Assembly: GCA_905181815.1 (NCBI GenBank)
Contig: CAJIZA010000006.1
Coordinates: forward strand, 1-64,000
DNA: 64,000 nt
Direction of reading: 5' to 3'
Origin: an uncultured Planktomarina sp.
GTDB taxonomy: Bacteria > Pseudomonadota > Alphaproteobacteria > Rhodobacterales > Rhodobacteraceae
Shown: positions 50,057 to 59,733 of the stretch, in pieces
How positions within the stretch are numbered: position 1 is the first letter of the stretch
Layout: each line of letters begins with the position of its first letter
Notes under the pieces: model-generated
Seen by the model: only the letters and a program-made list of their open reading frames with translations
Databases searched by the model: none
Told to the model about the DNA's origin: nothing
Program-made: the position numbers and the translations under genes

Positions 50057-50076
50057 TTGCAGTTGCAGCATAAATG
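50057..50076. promoter_or_regulatory. Candidate PhaR operator between phaC and phaZ
   Basis: TGCAGTTGCAGCATAAAT (50058-50075) nearly repeats the phasin-promoter core TGCACTGCAGCATAAAT. It lies in the only intergenic space between divergent phaC and phaZ, so one site could control both. Confidence 0.6.
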
Positions 50077-50136
50077 AAACTTTAGAATTATCAAAATATA
50101 AAGTTGCATATCCGCCATGCAAGGAGAAAAACGTCA

Positions 50137-51396
50137 ATGCGCTATATGTCCACTTACGATATGATGGAAACACTGCGGAACACCAATCAATGGATGGGTG
50201 CAACCGCAAAAGCGATGGCGTCCTACCCCATGTTTGCCATGGTTCCAAATCCAGCTTTTCAGTGGATGTCGGCTTGGGGAGAAGTTACCGAACGGGCCTA
50301 TGCGCGCATGGTGGTCAAGCCCGGCTGGCGTTTGGATTTTGTCTCAACCGAGGATGGCAAAGATCATTTGGTTGAAGTCGAAACCTTATTGGCCAAGCCT
50401 TTTGGCGACTTGATCCATTTCGCGGTGCCTGGCCGCACACCACGGGACCGCAAAGTCCTACTGGTCGCTCCCATGAGTGGACATTACGCCACGCTATTGC
50501 GCTCAACAGTGCGCAGCCTGCTGCCCGATTGTGAGGTTTATATCACGGACTGGCATAATGCCCGAGATATTCCTGTCAGCACCGGCAAGTTCGACGTGGA
50601 AGATTATACCCTCTATCTCGCAGAATTTATTAGAGAACTTGGATCAGACACCCATGTCATCGCTGTGTGCCAGCCCGGACCGATTGCGCTTGTCGCAACA
50701 GCCTATCTAGCCGCCACCACCCCCGAGGCGCAGCCCGCGAGCCTCACTTTGATCGGAGGCCCGATTGATCCAGATGCCAATCCAAGCGACGTCACCGACT
50801 TTGGCAATCGCGTCCAAATGGGGCAGTTGGAAGAAACGATGATCCAACAAGTTGGGTTCCAACATGCTGGTGTCGGTCGCAAAGTCTATCCGGGCCTACT
50901 GCAATTGATGAGCTTCATGTCCATGAACAGCGACACCCATAGCAGGGCTTTCACTGATCAAATCATCCGCACGGCTCAGGGCGAAGCGCGCGACAATGAC
51001 AAACACAATCGCTTCTACGATGAATATCTCGCCGTGATGGATATGACAGCCGAATTTTACCTCTCAACGGTGCATCGGATTTTCAAGCAACGTGAAGTAG
51101 CGCGCAACGCATTTTATGTGCAAGGGATCCATGCAGATATCTCGAAAATCACATCTGTTCCGGTAATTGTGGTAGAGGGGGAGAATGATGACATCTCCGC
51201 GCCGGGACAATGTTTGGCCGCGCTGGATCTGCTCACCGGGCTGCCGCAATCCCTAAAAGCCGCACATCTCGAACCGGGCGCTGGCCACTATGGAATTTTT
51301 GCGGGAAAAAGTTGGCGCAATAATATCCGCCCCTTGGTTCTTGAATTTATCGCCGGCGCGAAACAGCACAGAAAGCCAAAACCATCGAAAGCTTGA
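50137..51396 (+). CDS. phaZ: Intracellular polyhydroxyalkanoate depolymerase
   Basis: 419-residue alpha/beta hydrolase that mobilises stored PHA. The nucleophile is Cys178 in HVIAVCQPGPIALVA, the cysteine type found in intracellular granule depolymerases, and the His is in EPGAGHYGIFAGKSWRNNI. The N-terminal PHB_depo_C-associated region begins MRYMSTYDMMETLRNTNQWM. The ATG at 50137 follows AAGGAG; an ATG three codons later is an alternative. No secretion signal. Confidence 0.94.
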   Translation: MRYMSTYDMMETLRNTNQWMGATAKAMASYPMFAMVPNPAFQWMSAWGEVTERAYARMVVKPGWRLDFVSTEDGKDHLVEVETLLAKPFGDLIHFAVPGRTPRDRKVLLVAPMSGHYATLLRSTVRSLLPDCEVYITDWHNARDIPVSTGKFDVEDYTLYLAEFIRELGSDTHVIAVCQPGPIALVATAYLAATTPEAQPASLTLIGGPIDPDANPSDVTDFGNRVQMGQLEETMIQQVGFQHAGVGRKVYPGLLQLMSFMSMNSDTHSRAFTDQIIRTAQGEARDNDKHNRFYDEYLAVMDMTAEFYLSTVHRIFKQREVARNAFYVQGIHADISKITSVPVIVVEGENDDISAPGQCLAALDLLTGLPQSLKAAHLEPGAGHYGIFAGKSWRNNIRPLVLEFIAGAKQHRKPKPSKA

Positions 51397-51485
51397 GCCT
51401 GCGCGCGCCGATCCGCTCTGGTCGTGCCGCGGTAACATCTGGCATGATGTGTCAAGCGCGCTGCGCGCTAAGGACATAAGCAACT

Positions 51486-52562
51486 ATGCTACCCAACGAC
51501 CCGCCAACCAAACCTCAAGCCGCGACGCCTGCGCATCACGATGCCGCAGGCCAACTGCGCGCTCTGGGCTGGTCAGAGCATTTTGCCGATCAAGCCACCT
51601 CAGCCACCCTGGCGCAAACCCCGCCCGTGCGTATCACCCAGGTGCATCGAAACACGCTACATATCCAGGGTGTTGATCTCGATACAATCATTCCAAGCCT
51701 GCAAGGGGTCACCGTTGGAGACTGGCTCCTCTTTGACAAAGAGGCGCCGCGCAACAGTCAATTGTTGAGCCGAAAGAGCCTGATAAAAAGGCGCGCACCG
51801 GGCCATGATCGCAAAGAACAACTGATCGCTGCCAATCTCGATACGGCATTTGTTGTGACCTCTTGCAACAATGACTTCAGCCTGGCGCGGTTGGAACGTT
51901 ACGTTGCCATGGCCCATGATGCCAGTGTCACACCAGTCATCATTTTAAGCAAAATCGATTTGACCACCGACCCCAACGCCTTTGCTGAGCAAGCCCAAAG
52001 TATTTCGCCACAGATCTCCGTGGTCTCCCTCAATGCCCGCAGTCCCGAGGCCAGTGGCTTTTTGCGCCCTTGGTGCCAAGCCGGGCAAACCGTCGCGTTT
52101 CTTGGCTCATCTGGGGTGGGTAAATCCACCTTGACCAATTCCCTAGCCGGCAATGAGGCCATCGTCACCCAAGATATCCGCGCCAGCGACGACAGGGGCC
52201 GCCACACCACCACCGGACGACAACTGTATATTCTGCCGAGCGGATGCGCCGTTCTGGATACGCCCGGGATGCGTGAAATTCAGCTGACTGATGTTTCCAG
52301 TGGCTTAGAAGAAACCTTCGCGGATTTGCACGCGCTCCAACAAAACTGCCGCTTCAATGATTGCGCCCATAACACCGAACCGGGCTGCGCTGTGCAAGCG
52401 GCCATTGCCTCTGGGGACGTTGACGTGCCCCGCCTGCAACGATGGCTCAAACTTATGGCGGAAGATGCCGAAAACACCAAATTATTGGCAGATCGAAAAC
52501 GGCGTGACCAGGCCAGAAACAAACCTGAAAAATCTGTTTCAAAACACAGCGCAAAGAAATAG
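51486..52562 (+). CDS. rsgA: Ribosome small subunit-dependent GTPase A
   Basis: 358-residue circularly permuted GTPase that acts late in 30S assembly. Order is OB-fold (VTVGDWLLFDK), then G4 ILSKIDL, G1 LGSSGVGKSTLTNSLAG, G3 LDTPGMREIQL, and the zinc-binding region with Cys/His in NCRFNDCAHNTEPGCAV. The ATG is weakly preceded by AAGGA. Lies 89 bp after phaZ on the same strand. Confidence 0.94.
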   Translation: MLPNDPPTKPQAATPAHHDAAGQLRALGWSEHFADQATSATLAQTPPVRITQVHRNTLHIQGVDLDTIIPSLQGVTVGDWLLFDKEAPRNSQLLSRKSLIKRRAPGHDRKEQLIAANLDTAFVVTSCNNDFSLARLERYVAMAHDASVTPVIILSKIDLTTDPNAFAEQAQSISPQISVVSLNARSPEASGFLRPWCQAGQTVAFLGSSGVGKSTLTNSLAGNEAIVTQDIRASDDRGRHTTTGRQLYILPSGCAVLDTPGMREIQLTDVSSGLEETFADLHALQQNCRFNDCAHNTEPGCAVQAAIASGDVDVPRLQRWLKLMAEDAENTKLLADRKRRDQARNKPEKSVSKHSAKK

Positions 52563-52688
52563 CGCCTGTCCATTCAGCCGATAGCGCAGCGATACATCTG
52601 CCCCAAGTGGCGGAACCTTTCTACTCACTCCTCGCGTATGAGCTGTTCCCAATGCCCCGTGCGCACTGCAATAATCTGCGTCTCCCGC

Positions 52689-52997
52689 TCAGCCGCCCAT
52701 AACGATCAATTCCGAAACCGCCATTTTGGCATGATCTGAAAACGGATCAGCCTGCGCGATTTTCACCGCGGCTTCCATATCCTCTGCCTCAACGATCAAA
52801 AACCCGGTGATGGCTACAGGTTCATCACTAAGCCCATCTGGGCCAACGACCTTGGAGCGTTTCACCGGGGAAGCGGGATAGACCACAGCCTCCCCCAGGC
52901 CGGCCAACCAGTCCATCCATTTTCCCATATGCGCCTTGCCGTCTTCTGGAGAACTCATCTGAAGTTGCTCTAAGTAGGTTAATAAAAATTGTGCCAT
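52689..52997 (-). CDS. YciI-like (DGPF) domain protein
   Basis: 102-residue dimeric alpha-beta barrel of the YCII/DGPF type: FLLTYLEQLQMSSPEDGKAH at the start, GFLIVEAEDMEAAVKIAQAD in the middle and the ELIVMGG end. The family is of uncertain enzymatic function. Its ATG has GGAGGCG upstream. It follows the alpha/beta hydrolase by 18 bp and is probably in one operon with it. The 126-bp gap to rsgA shows nothing recognisable. Confidence 0.85.
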   Translation of the reverse strand: MAQFLLTYLEQLQMSSPEDGKAHMGKWMDWLAGLGEAVVYPASPVKRSKVVGPDGLSDEPVAITGFLIVEAEDMEAAVKIAQADPFSDHAKMAVSELIVMGG

Positions 52998-53015
52998 GGG
53001 CCCGCCTCCTAAAAT

Positions 53016-53765
53016 TCATTCTGCCTTAATAGCCCCAATCACATCCGTTATCGCCTCTTGGGTCAAAGCCAGAGCTCTGGGAGATGAAAATCGGTGATCC
53101 CCGCCTTTGAGCAAGTGCAGTTGAATGTCGTCGCCAGTCGCAAGCGCAAAAAGACGTTGCGCCAGTTCAACGGACACCTCGTCATCCTCATCACCCTGCA
53201 AAAATCGCGTAGGAAAGAGCAAATTCAACGGGCTGCGCAGAACAAGATGTAACCGACCATCCTCAATCAGGCGCTTGGTGATCGGATAGGGATCGCCATA
53301 ATCCGAAGGGATATTAACCAGCCCCTCTTGCGTCAAAAATTTGCGAGTGTCAGCGTTGAAATTTGCCCAAAACCCATCTTCCGTAAAATCTGGAGCCGCG
53401 GCGATGGTCACGAGCCCTGCAATTCGCTCTGGAACCCTCTTCGCCATTAAAAGGGAAATCCATCCGCCCATAGACGAGCCAACCAAAATTTGTGTCCCTT
53501 CGGTAAGTTCACAAATTGCCGACTGCGCATCTTCCGCCCAATCGCCAATGCACCCATCTGTGAAGGCCTCCGAAGACGCGCCGTGCCCTGAATAGTCAAA
53601 CCGCAGAAACCCGCGACCTTCCGCCTTGCACCAAGCCTCCAAATGCAGCGCTTTGGTGCCTGTCATATCAGACATAAACCCGCCCAAAAACACCACGCCG
53701 GGCCCGCTTCCTTTGCTCTGCACATAAGCAATCCGTCGGCCTGAATCCGTTGTCAAAAATTTCAT
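53016..53765 (-). CDS. Alpha/beta hydrolase (acyl-transfer/peptidase-like)
   Basis: 249-residue alpha/beta hydrolase. Nucleophile elbow is ILVGSSMGGWISLLMA (Ser); the Asp lies in FLQGDEDDEVSVELA and the His in KGGDHRFSSPRAL. The strand-3 segment FLGGFMSDMTGTKA is the oxyanion region. It looks like the palmitoyl-protein-thioesterase/ABHD10-type esterases, but substrate is unknown. I chose the ATG at 53765 (MKFLTTDSGRRIAY) after GGGGG; the frame is open 32 codons further without homology. Confidence 0.88.
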   Translation of the reverse strand: MKFLTTDSGRRIAYVQSKGSGPGVVFLGGFMSDMTGTKALHLEAWCKAEGRGFLRFDYSGHGASSEAFTDGCIGDWAEDAQSAICELTEGTQILVGSSMGGWISLLMAKRVPERIAGLVTIAAAPDFTEDGFWANFNADTRKFLTQEGLVNIPSDYGDPYPITKRLIEDGRLHLVLRSPLNLLFPTRFLQGDEDDEVSVELAQRLFALATGDDIQLHLLKGGDHRFSSPRALALTQEAITDVIGAIKAE

Positions 53766-53984
53766 GCGCACCCCCAAGTTTAATCCAGATTTTATCTGCA
53801 CAATGGATCCTGACAATGGAATTTCACGTCCCTGCGGCGCCAACGGCTGGGCCTGTGTCATATTGGCCGCAACGCGCCCCAGTGTTTGGGCGGTTGACAG
53901 TCAAATTCAAAACCGCCAAATAGCAGCCGAACCAAATACCCGCAACCGGGCGTTCCGTGGGCGCCAAACTGACGAGGAGTGCCC

Positions 53985-55934
53985 ATGATGGCCCAAATCT
54001 CACTCACCCTTCCCGACAATTCTATCCGCCATTATGAGGCCGGCATCACCGCCGCCGAAGTGGCTGCTAATATCGCCAGTTCTTTGGCGAAGAAGGCAAT
54101 TTCCGCAACAGTGAATGGTGCCCATTTTGATCTGGCTTGGCCAATTGAGACCGACGCCACGATCGCGATTCATACCATGAAAGATGAGGCGCAAGCCAAT
54201 GAGCTAATCCGCCATGATTTGGCCCATATCATGGCCCGTGCGGTTCAAGAGATTTGGCCTGATGTTCAGGTGACGATAGGTCCAGTGATCAAAGACGGCT
54301 GGTATTATGATTTTGATCGCAAAGAACCTTTTACCCCAGAAGACTTGGGCGTGATTGAGAAAAAGATGAAAGAAATCATTAATAAGCGCGATGCCGTCCG
54401 TACCGAAGTGTGGGACCGCGCCCGTGCGGTGCAACATTATACCGATGCCGCAGAGCCCTATAAGGTGGAGCTGATCGACGCCATCCCTGGCGACGAACCG
54501 CTGCGGATGTATTGGCACGGTGATTGGCAAGACCTTTGCCGCGGGCCGCATTTGCAACACACAGGGCAAGTGCCCGCAGATGGATTCAAATTGATGAATG
54601 TGGCCGGCGCCTATTGGCGCGGCGACAGCGACAGAGCGATGCTGCAACGCGTCTATGGAGTAGCATTTTCCAACAAGGAAAAGCTCAAAGCCCATCTGTA
54701 TATGCTCGAGGAAGCCGCAAAACGTGACCACCGCAAGCTGGGCCGCGAAATGGACTTGTACCATATGCAAGAAGAGGCACCCGGGCAGGTCTTTTGGCAT
54801 CCAAACGGCTGGACCATCTACACCGAACTACAAGATTACATGCGCCGCAAACAACGTGCAGGCGGTTATGTTGAGGTCAACACCCCGCAGGTCGTGGATC
54901 GCAAGCTCTGGGTGGCCTCAGGCCATTGGGACAAATACCAAGAGAATATGTTCATCGTCGAGGTGGATGAAGAACACGCCCGCGAAAAGGCAGTTAATGC
55001 ACTCAAGCCGATGAACTGCCCCTGTCATGTACAGATTTTCAACCAAGGCTTAAAATCCTACCGCGATCTGCCGCTGCGCATGGCTGAATTTGGCAGCTGC
55101 GCGCGCTACGAGCCATCAGGCGCACTTCATGGCATCATGCGGGTGCGCGGCTTTACCCAAGACGACGGGCATATTTTCTGCCGTGAAGATCAAATCGAAG
55201 AGGAAACGGCGCTTTATATCACTTATCTAACCTCCATTTACAAAGATCTTGGCTTTGAATCCTTTCGCGTGAAATTCAGCGATCGACCAGAAAAGCGCTC
55301 TGGCTCTGATGAGGTCTGGGACCGAGCGGAAACCGCCCTTCTGGCCGCGACCCGAAATATGGGTATTGAACCTGAGATGAACCCCGGTGAAGGTGCGTTC
55401 TATGGCCCAAAATTGGAGTTTGTTTTGACTGATGCCATTGGCCGTGATTGGCAATGCGGCACCCATCAGGTGGATTTCGTTCTGCCCGAACGCTTGGACG
55501 CGAGCTACATCGGCGAAGATGGGAATAAGCATAGGCCGGTCATGCTGCATCGCGCCTGTTTGGGGTCTTTTGAGCGGTTCATCGGGATATTGATCGAAGA
55601 ACATGCCGGTCGCTTGCCACTTTGGCTGGCACCGCGGCAGGTGGTGGTCGCTTCCATTGTGTCGAACGCCGATGAATTTGTTCATGAGGCCGTTACTGCC
55701 TTACGCGCCGCAGGCATTCGGGCCGAAGCGGACACCCGCAATGAAAAAATCAACTATAAAGTGCGCGAGCATTCGGTGGCTAAAGTGCCTGTGATCCTCG
55801 CGGTGGGGATGAAAGAGGTTGCAGACCGCACCCTATCAATGCGCCGCTTGGGCAGCAAAAACAGCGAAGTTGTGGCGCTCAATCAACTGGTGGCAGAGCT
55901 CAAAACCGAATCCACACCACCAGATTTGTTGTAA
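53985..55934 (+). CDS. thrS: Threonine--tRNA ligase
   Basis: About 649 residues of class II synthetase. N-terminal TGS domain ([20 protein letters not shown]), editing domain with the [20 protein letters not shown] motif, catalytic core with zinc-ligand [13 protein letters not shown], and an anticodon domain with [13 protein letters not shown] and the [13 protein letters not shown] motif. GAGGAG precedes two consecutive ATG codons (53985 and 53988); the second gives the usual MAQISL start. Divergent from the hydrolase gene. Confidence 0.97.
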   Translation: MMAQISLTLPDNSIRHYEAGITAAEVAANIASSLAKKAISATVNGAHFDLAWPIETDATIAIHTMKDEAQANELIRHDLAHIMARAVQEIWPDVQVTIGPVIKDGWYYDFDRKEPFTPEDLGVIEKKMKEIINKRDAVRTEVWDRARAVQHYTDAAEPYKVELIDAIPGDEPLRMYWHGDWQDLCRGPHLQHTGQVPADGFKLMNVAGAYWRGDSDRAMLQRVYGVAFSNKEKLKAHLYMLEEAAKRDHRKLGREMDLYHMQEEAPGQVFWHPNGWTIYTELQDYMRRKQRAGGYVEVNTPQVVDRKLWVASGHWDKYQENMFIVEVDEEHAREKAVNALKPMNCPCHVQIFNQGLKSYRDLPLRMAEFGSCARYEPSGALHGIMRVRGFTQDDGHIFCREDQIEEETALYITYLTSIYKDLGFESFRVKFSDRPEKRSGSDEVWDRAETALLAATRNMGIEPEMNPGEGAFYGPKLEFVLTDAIGRDWQCGTHQVDFVLPERLDASYIGEDGNKHRPVMLHRACLGSFERFIGILIEEHAGRLPLWLAPRQVVVASIVSNADEFVHEAVTALRAAGIRAEADTRNEKINYKVREHSVAKVPVILAVGMKEVADRTLSMRRLGSKNSEVVALNQLVAELKTESTPPDLL

Positions 55935-55961
55935 TACCCACGCCCTTTGTGCATCAAGAGC

Positions 55962-55985
55962 CTGCCCGATCCTCATATCGGGCAG
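55962..55985. terminator. Bidirectional stem-loop between thrS and the ArsC-like gene
   Basis: CTGCCCGAT and ATCGGGCAG form a perfect 9-bp stem with a 6-nt loop, between convergent genes and abutting the ArsC-like stop codon. U-tracts are short on both strands. Confidence 0.68.
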
Positions 55986-56318
55986 CTATGCCCCCAGCAA
56001 GGCCGCATAATGGGCCGCCACATCAGGCTTCCAGCCGAGCGTCATTTCTCCATCGTGAACAATCAACGGGCGCTTCATCAGCGTCGGATGCGCCTTGAGC
56101 AGCGCCAACGGTTCACCGGTACGGGCCACCTCGTCCAAGCCGCGCCAGGTGGTTGAAGCACAGTTCAGCAGAGCATCCCCAAACTTTACAAGTGCCGCTT
56201 CAAGCACTGCGTCCGGCACCTGCCCCTCCCGCACATCGATATAGTCTACCTGCTGATTTTGAAGTGCTTTTCTTGCTTTGCGACAGCTGTCGCAGGCTTT
56301 TAATCCATAAAGTTGCAT
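55986..56318 (-). CDS. ArsC/Spx family thioredoxin-fold protein (YffB-like)
   Basis: 110-residue glutaredoxin-like protein of the ArsC/Spx/MgsR superfamily. It has the redox motif LKACDSCRKARKAL, TTWRGLDEV and the conserved LMKRPLIVHDGEMTLGWKPD. Presence of a CxxC-like pair and lack of arsenic genes nearby argue for the YffB subgroup, not arsenate reductase. I chose the ATG at 56318 (MQLYGLKACDSC) preceded by AAGGGA; the longer frame to 56369 is not supported by homology. Divergent from cspA. Confidence 0.88.
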   Translation of the reverse strand: MQLYGLKACDSCRKARKALQNQQVDYIDVREGQVPDAVLEAALVKFGDALLNCASTTWRGLDEVARTGEPLALLKAHPTLMKRPLIVHDGEMTLGWKPDVAAHYAALLGA

Positions 56319-56419
56319 AAATTTTCCCTTGATTTTATTTTTAATCGCATAATTGTAGGGGTGTGGCACTTGGAAACCAGGGTATTTGGGAAAATTTTTG
56401 CCATTCAGACGCGTGATGC

Positions 56420-56439
56420 CGCCCGTATCTCTTCGGGCG
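56420..56439 (+). promoter_or_regulatory. Leader hairpin before cspA
   Basis: CGCCCG and CGGGCG pair (6 bp) over an 8-nt loop, ending 27 nt before the cspA start and shortly before its AGGAG ribosome-binding site. Cold-shock leaders are often structured; a regulatory role here is speculative. Confidence 0.35.
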
Positions 56440-56466
56440 TATAGTTATGACTTAGGAGAATATGAT

Positions 56467-56676
56467 ATGCCTTTGGGCACAGTAAAATGGTTCAACACCA
56501 CAAAAGGTTTCGGGTTCATTGAACCAGAAGGTGGAGGGAATGACGTGTTTGTACATATTTCAGCAGTCGAAGGCGCTGGAATGACAAGCTTGGCAGACAA
56601 CCAAAAAATAAATTATGAGCTGGTCGAAGGACGCGATGGGCGTCAAATGGCTGGTGAATTGAGCAACGCCGACTAA
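56467..56676 (+). CDS. Cold-shock protein, CspA family
   Basis: 69-residue single cold-shock domain: [20 protein letters not shown] carries RNP1 (KGFGFIEPE), and [14 protein letters not shown] carries RNP2, with the aromatic RNA-binding residues in place. It acts as an RNA chaperone. The ATG at 56467 has AGGAG nine bases upstream. Single-gene unit divergent from the ArsC-like gene. The 90-bp gap to thyX has only a weak inverted repeat. Confidence 0.94.
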   Translation: MPLGTVKWFNTTKGFGFIEPEGGGNDVFVHISAVEGAGMTSLADNQKINYELVEGRDGRQMAGELSNAD

Positions 56677-56765
56677 ATGCGCCGCGCCACAGCTTGAGCG
56701 GACAGTGATCCGCTATCTGTTGGGCCGCGCCCAATCTACTTACCTTTGTGCCAAGCTCTTATTGC

Positions 56766-57677
56766 TTAACGCCCGATCACCACTTCAAATTCTCGCCATT
56801 CACCCTTGCTCATACCTGAGTCTTCCTGCGTGACAGGCTCGCCGGCAAGCATACGCTTCAGACATTCAACCGATTTGGCCGAGAGTACCGCGCCGCCCAA
56901 ACGATAATCCTCAAAAGCGCCATAGGCCGCTGGCACCCAGTCACGCACCATTTCACAAATAGCCTCCGCATAGACCCGGATTTCATATTGCGCATGGGAA
57001 TCGGCCCGAAGACGCAGGAAGTGAAACAGGTTATGCAGATCAACTTTCCAATACCATTGCGTATAAATATTAGCCGGTAGGTTCATTCGAGCCAATTCAC
57101 GGGCCAAGCCATCCTGCCCATCATCCGAGATCATCGACTCATAATTGTCATAGGCGCGGTTGCTGTCCGATTTCAAAATCTCCAAAACTCGCACCGCTTC
57201 GGCCCCTTGCAAAACCTGACCACGGCCCTGGTTGTTCACCACCGATTGCGCAGCCAGAGAGTCCGGTTCTGGGATGTAAAACTCCCGATCCAAAATCGAA
57301 TAGCGCGCTGAATACTCATTTACATTGGCTGTGCGGTGGCGAATCCATTGGCGGGCCACGAAAACCGGTAATTTCACATGCAGTTTTATTTCACACATTT
57401 CGAAAGGCGTGGAATGCCAGTGGCGCATCAAGTAACGAATTAGGCCCGCATCATTTTGTACGGATTTTGTCCCTTTGCCGTAGCTGACCCGCGCGGCTTG
57501 GCAGATGGCGGCATCATCGCCCATGTAATCGATAACCCGAACAAACCCATGGTCCAAAACAGGCTTCGCACTGTAAAGATGATCTTCCATACCTGGCGCG
57601 ACAGCCCGAAGGGTAAGCTGGGGATTTGATCGCAGCTGGTCAATTTCTTCTTGTTGTTCTGGTGTCAGCAGCATCAT
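56766..57677 (-). CDS. thyX: FAD-dependent thymidylate synthase
   Basis: 303-residue flavoenzyme that methylates dUMP using methylenetetrahydrofolate, FAD and NADPH. The ThyX motif RHR-x7-S is at residues 113-123 ([17 protein letters not shown]). Other marks are [28 protein letters not shown] and [21 protein letters not shown] chose the ATG at 57677 (AAGGGG just upstream); the adjacent ATG at 57674 or an ATG at 57698 are alternatives. Divergent from gloA. No thyA is present in the window. Confidence 0.96.
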   Translation of the reverse strand: MMLLTPEQQEEIDQLRSNPQLTLRAVAPGMEDHLYSAKPVLDHGFVRVIDYMGDDAAICQAARVSYGKGTKSVQNDAGLIRYLMRHWHSTPFEMCEIKLHVKLPVFVARQWIRHRTANVNEYSARYSILDREFYIPEPDSLAAQSVVNNQGRGQVLQGAEAVRVLEILKSDSNRAYDNYESMISDDGQDGLARELARMNLPANIYTQWYWKVDLHNLFHFLRLRADSHAQYEIRVYAEAICEMVRDWVPAAYGAFEDYRLGGAVLSAKSVECLKRMLAGEPVTQEDSGMSKGEWREFEVVIGR

Positions 57678-57770
57678 TATCCCCTTAGTCAACTCCATCT
57701 GGAGCGATTCCCTTAACACTATATATGGAGTAATCTGAAGGATGAACCTACTATATAAAGGCAAATGCAA

Positions 57771-58193
57771 ATGAAATATCTACATACTATGGTCCGCGTG
57801 GCCGATTTAGACGCCTCTATCGCTTTTTTTGCCCTCTTGGGGCTAGAAGAAACGCGTCGTTGGGACAATGAAGCCGGACGTTTCACCCTGGTTTTCATGG
57901 CTCCTTCTGGCCAACCAGAGTGTCCAGTTGAACTGACCTATAACTGGGATGGTGATGACGGCCTGCCGTCAGACAGCCGGCATTTCGGACATTTGGCCTA
58001 TGAGGTGAAAGATATTTATGCCACCTGCCAGCATCTCATGGACAATGGCATCACAATCAATCGCCCGCCGCGCGAAGGTCGCATGGCTTTTGTGCGCAGC
58101 CCAGACAATATCTCGATTGAACTCTTGCAAGAGGGTAACAACCTGCCTGTGGCCGAACCCTGGGCGAGTATGAAAAACATCAGTCATTGGTGA
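57771..58193 (+). CDS. gloA: Lactoylglutathione lyase
   Basis: 140-residue glyoxalase I, a metalloenzyme that detoxifies methylglyoxal as its glutathione adduct. The two VOC repeats are visible: [20 protein letters not shown] and [18 protein letters not shown], with metal ligands His5, a Glu in VELTYNWD, His in [10 protein letters not shown] and the Glu in ISIELLQEG. The ATG at 57771 has AAAGG nine bases upstream; an ATG two codons earlier is too close to that site. The next gene overlaps its stop. Confidence 0.93.
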   Translation: MKYLHTMVRVADLDASIAFFALLGLEETRRWDNEAGRFTLVFMAPSGQPECPVELTYNWDGDDGLPSDSRHFGHLAYEVKDIYATCQHLMDNGITINRPPREGRMAFVRSPDNISIELLQEGNNLPVAEPWASMKNISHW

Positions 58194-58927
58194 GTTGTCG
58201 CCTCTGCAAAGCCCTCGTAGTCCTGTCTTTTACTCTTTGGGTCACGAGCTCAACCAATGCTGACGCCGCCTGCCGCCAGGCCCTAGCTTTGGGCCTAGAT
58301 GTGTCAGGATCTGTCGATGAGGCTGAATATCAGCTGCAACTGCAGGGTCTAGCCGCAGCCTTGATCAGTGATGATGTCCGCGCCAGTCTGATGCGCCTGC
58401 CCGATGCACCAGTCCGGATTTTGGTTTTTGAATGGAGCGGTCAGGACTATCAGCGCGTCCTCATCCCATGGACAGATATCACAAGCCCGTCACGCCTTGA
58501 GGCTGTATCTGAAAAACTGCGGTCCACAACCCGTCGCCAAGCTCCACCAACCACCGCTTTGGGTCAAGCCATACTGGTCGGAGCTGGGTTTCTAAACCAA
58601 CAGCCTGACTGCTGGAAGCGCACCTTGGATATTTCGGGGGATGGAAAAAACAACACGGGTCCAGAACCGCATCACGTCAACAACAGCCCCGAGAAGATCG
58701 GAGATATCGTTATCAACGCATTGATCATCGGCGTTGATGCCACCTCCCGGCTGTCTCATGCGGAACTATCCATTGCCGAATTGACCGCCTATTTTGTGCA
58801 TCGCGTTCTGGCTGGGCCAGACGCGTTTTCCGAAGTTGCCATCGGCTTTGAAGATTATGAGCGCGCTATGCGCCGAAAATTACTTCGCGAATTGGCATTT
58901 TTGAGCATGAGCGAACTGAATCAATAA
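58190..58927 (+). CDS. DUF1194 (VWA-like) exported protein
   Basis: About 245 residues with an N-terminal signal peptide (hydrophobic stretch about 6-24, cleavage near ADAACRQ) and a von Willebrand A-like fold: ALGLDVSGSVDEAEYQLQLQ gives the DxSxS MIDAS-type motif, followed by TTALGQAILVGAGFL and RTLDISGDGKNNTG. DUF1194 is largely alphaproteobacterial and of unknown function. The GTG start at 58190 overlaps the gloA stop (GTGA). Its last 48 bases overlap the convergent MarR gene. Confidence 0.87.
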   Translation: MSCRLCKALVVLSFTLWVTSSTNADAACRQALALGLDVSGSVDEAEYQLQLQGLAAALISDDVRASLMRLPDAPVRILVFEWSGQDYQRVLIPWTDITSPSRLEAVSEKLRSTTRRQAPPTTALGQAILVGAGFLNQQPDCWKRTLDISGDGKNNTGPEPHHVNNSPEKIGDIVINALIIGVDATSRLSHAELSIAELTAYFVHRVLAGPDAFSEVAIGFEDYERAMRRKLLRELAFLSMSELNQ

Positions 58928-59395
58928 ATAAAACGAATCTGCCTGCTCCATCCGCCGCAGCGCCGCACTGATATTCTCGCCCCCGGTACCGTGCAAAACC
59001 GCCACCGATTGCAACGCAGCGGCGTGACCCTCAAACAAGTCATTCAAAAGCCCACGAATATGTTGCCCCTTATCGGTCAGCCTCACGCGCACAGACCGCC
59101 GATCCGCCCGGCAACGTTCATCGTGCATATAGCCCATGCCCACCAATTTTTTCAAATTGTAACTGACATTTGAACCTTGATAATATCCGTGACCCTTCAG
59201 CGCGCCCGCGGTGACCTCATTGTCGCCGATGTTGAATATGGGCAAAGCTTGCACAAGGTTGATCTCAATCACCCCAACCCGATCAAATTCATCTTTGATA
59301 ACATCCAACAACAAACGATGGAGCGGCTCGACCAGAGCCAAGCTCTCCAAGTAATGGGTCATAAAACTCTTGCCAGTTTTGGAACCGCCACTCAT
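58880..59395 (-). CDS. MarR-family transcriptional regulator, LdtR-like
   Basis: 171-residue winged-helix regulator. Family-specific stretches are YLESLALVEPLHRLLLDVIK, INLVQALPIFNIGDNEVTAG, the recognition-helix part GYYQGSNVSYNLKKLVGMGY and the wing RADRRSVRVRLTDKGQ. This pattern matches the alphaproteobacterial LdtR group, which controls an L,D-transpeptidase and envelope stress in Liberibacter; target here unknown. The ATG at 59395 follows AGAGGCG; the longer frame to 59554 is not supported. Tail-to-tail overlap with DUF1194. Confidence 0.86.
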   Translation of the reverse strand: MSGGSKTGKSFMTHYLESLALVEPLHRLLLDVIKDEFDRVGVIEINLVQALPIFNIGDNEVTAGALKGHGYYQGSNVSYNLKKLVGMGYMHDERCRADRRSVRVRLTDKGQHIRGLLNDLFEGHAAALQSVAVLHGTGGENISAALRRMEQADSFYLLIQFAHAQKCQFAK

Positions 59396-59466
59396 TGATC
59401 GCCTCTCACACTGCTTCGTTGCGCAGTATTGAGGAAATTTGCGAATATTATCTAAACGAGATGAAT

Positions 59467-59733
59467 TTAACCGCGTGGAACCTGCAAACCAGCGACGATT
59501 TGGTCGATCATGGGCACAAATTCTGCGGGAGCTTCTGCACTGCCGGTCACCCAAGAGTAAAGATCATGATCATTTTCTGCCAGCAACAAATCGTAATTCA
59601 CCAGCTCTTCTTCATTCATCTGGTCCAAGGCTGTTTCAGAAAAATGGCTTAAAATAAGGTCCATTTCTTTGATTCCACGGCGCATAGAACGCATTTTCAG
59701 ACGTTTGATTCTATGATCATGCAGTTCAATCAT
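59467..59733 (-). CDS. sdhE: FAD assembly factor SdhE
   Basis: 88-residue helical protein of the SdhE/SDHAF2 (DUF339) family, which promotes covalent attachment of FAD to succinate dehydrogenase. The signature RLKMRSMRRGIKEMDLILSHF includes the RGxxE motif, and the rest follows family layout (LVNYDLLLAENDHDLYSWV). Start overlaps the XRE regulator stop by four bases (ATGA), so the two are co-transcribed. Confidence 0.92.
   Translation of the reverse strand: MIELHDHRIKRLKMRSMRRGIKEMDLILSHFSETALDQMNEEELVNYDLLLAENDHDLYSWVTGSAEAPAEFVPMIDQIVAGLQVPRG

Noticed and set aside
55986-56318. Arsenate reductase
   Set aside because: Fold matches ArsC/Spx, but there are no arsenic genes nearby and the sequence fits the YffB-like subgroup.
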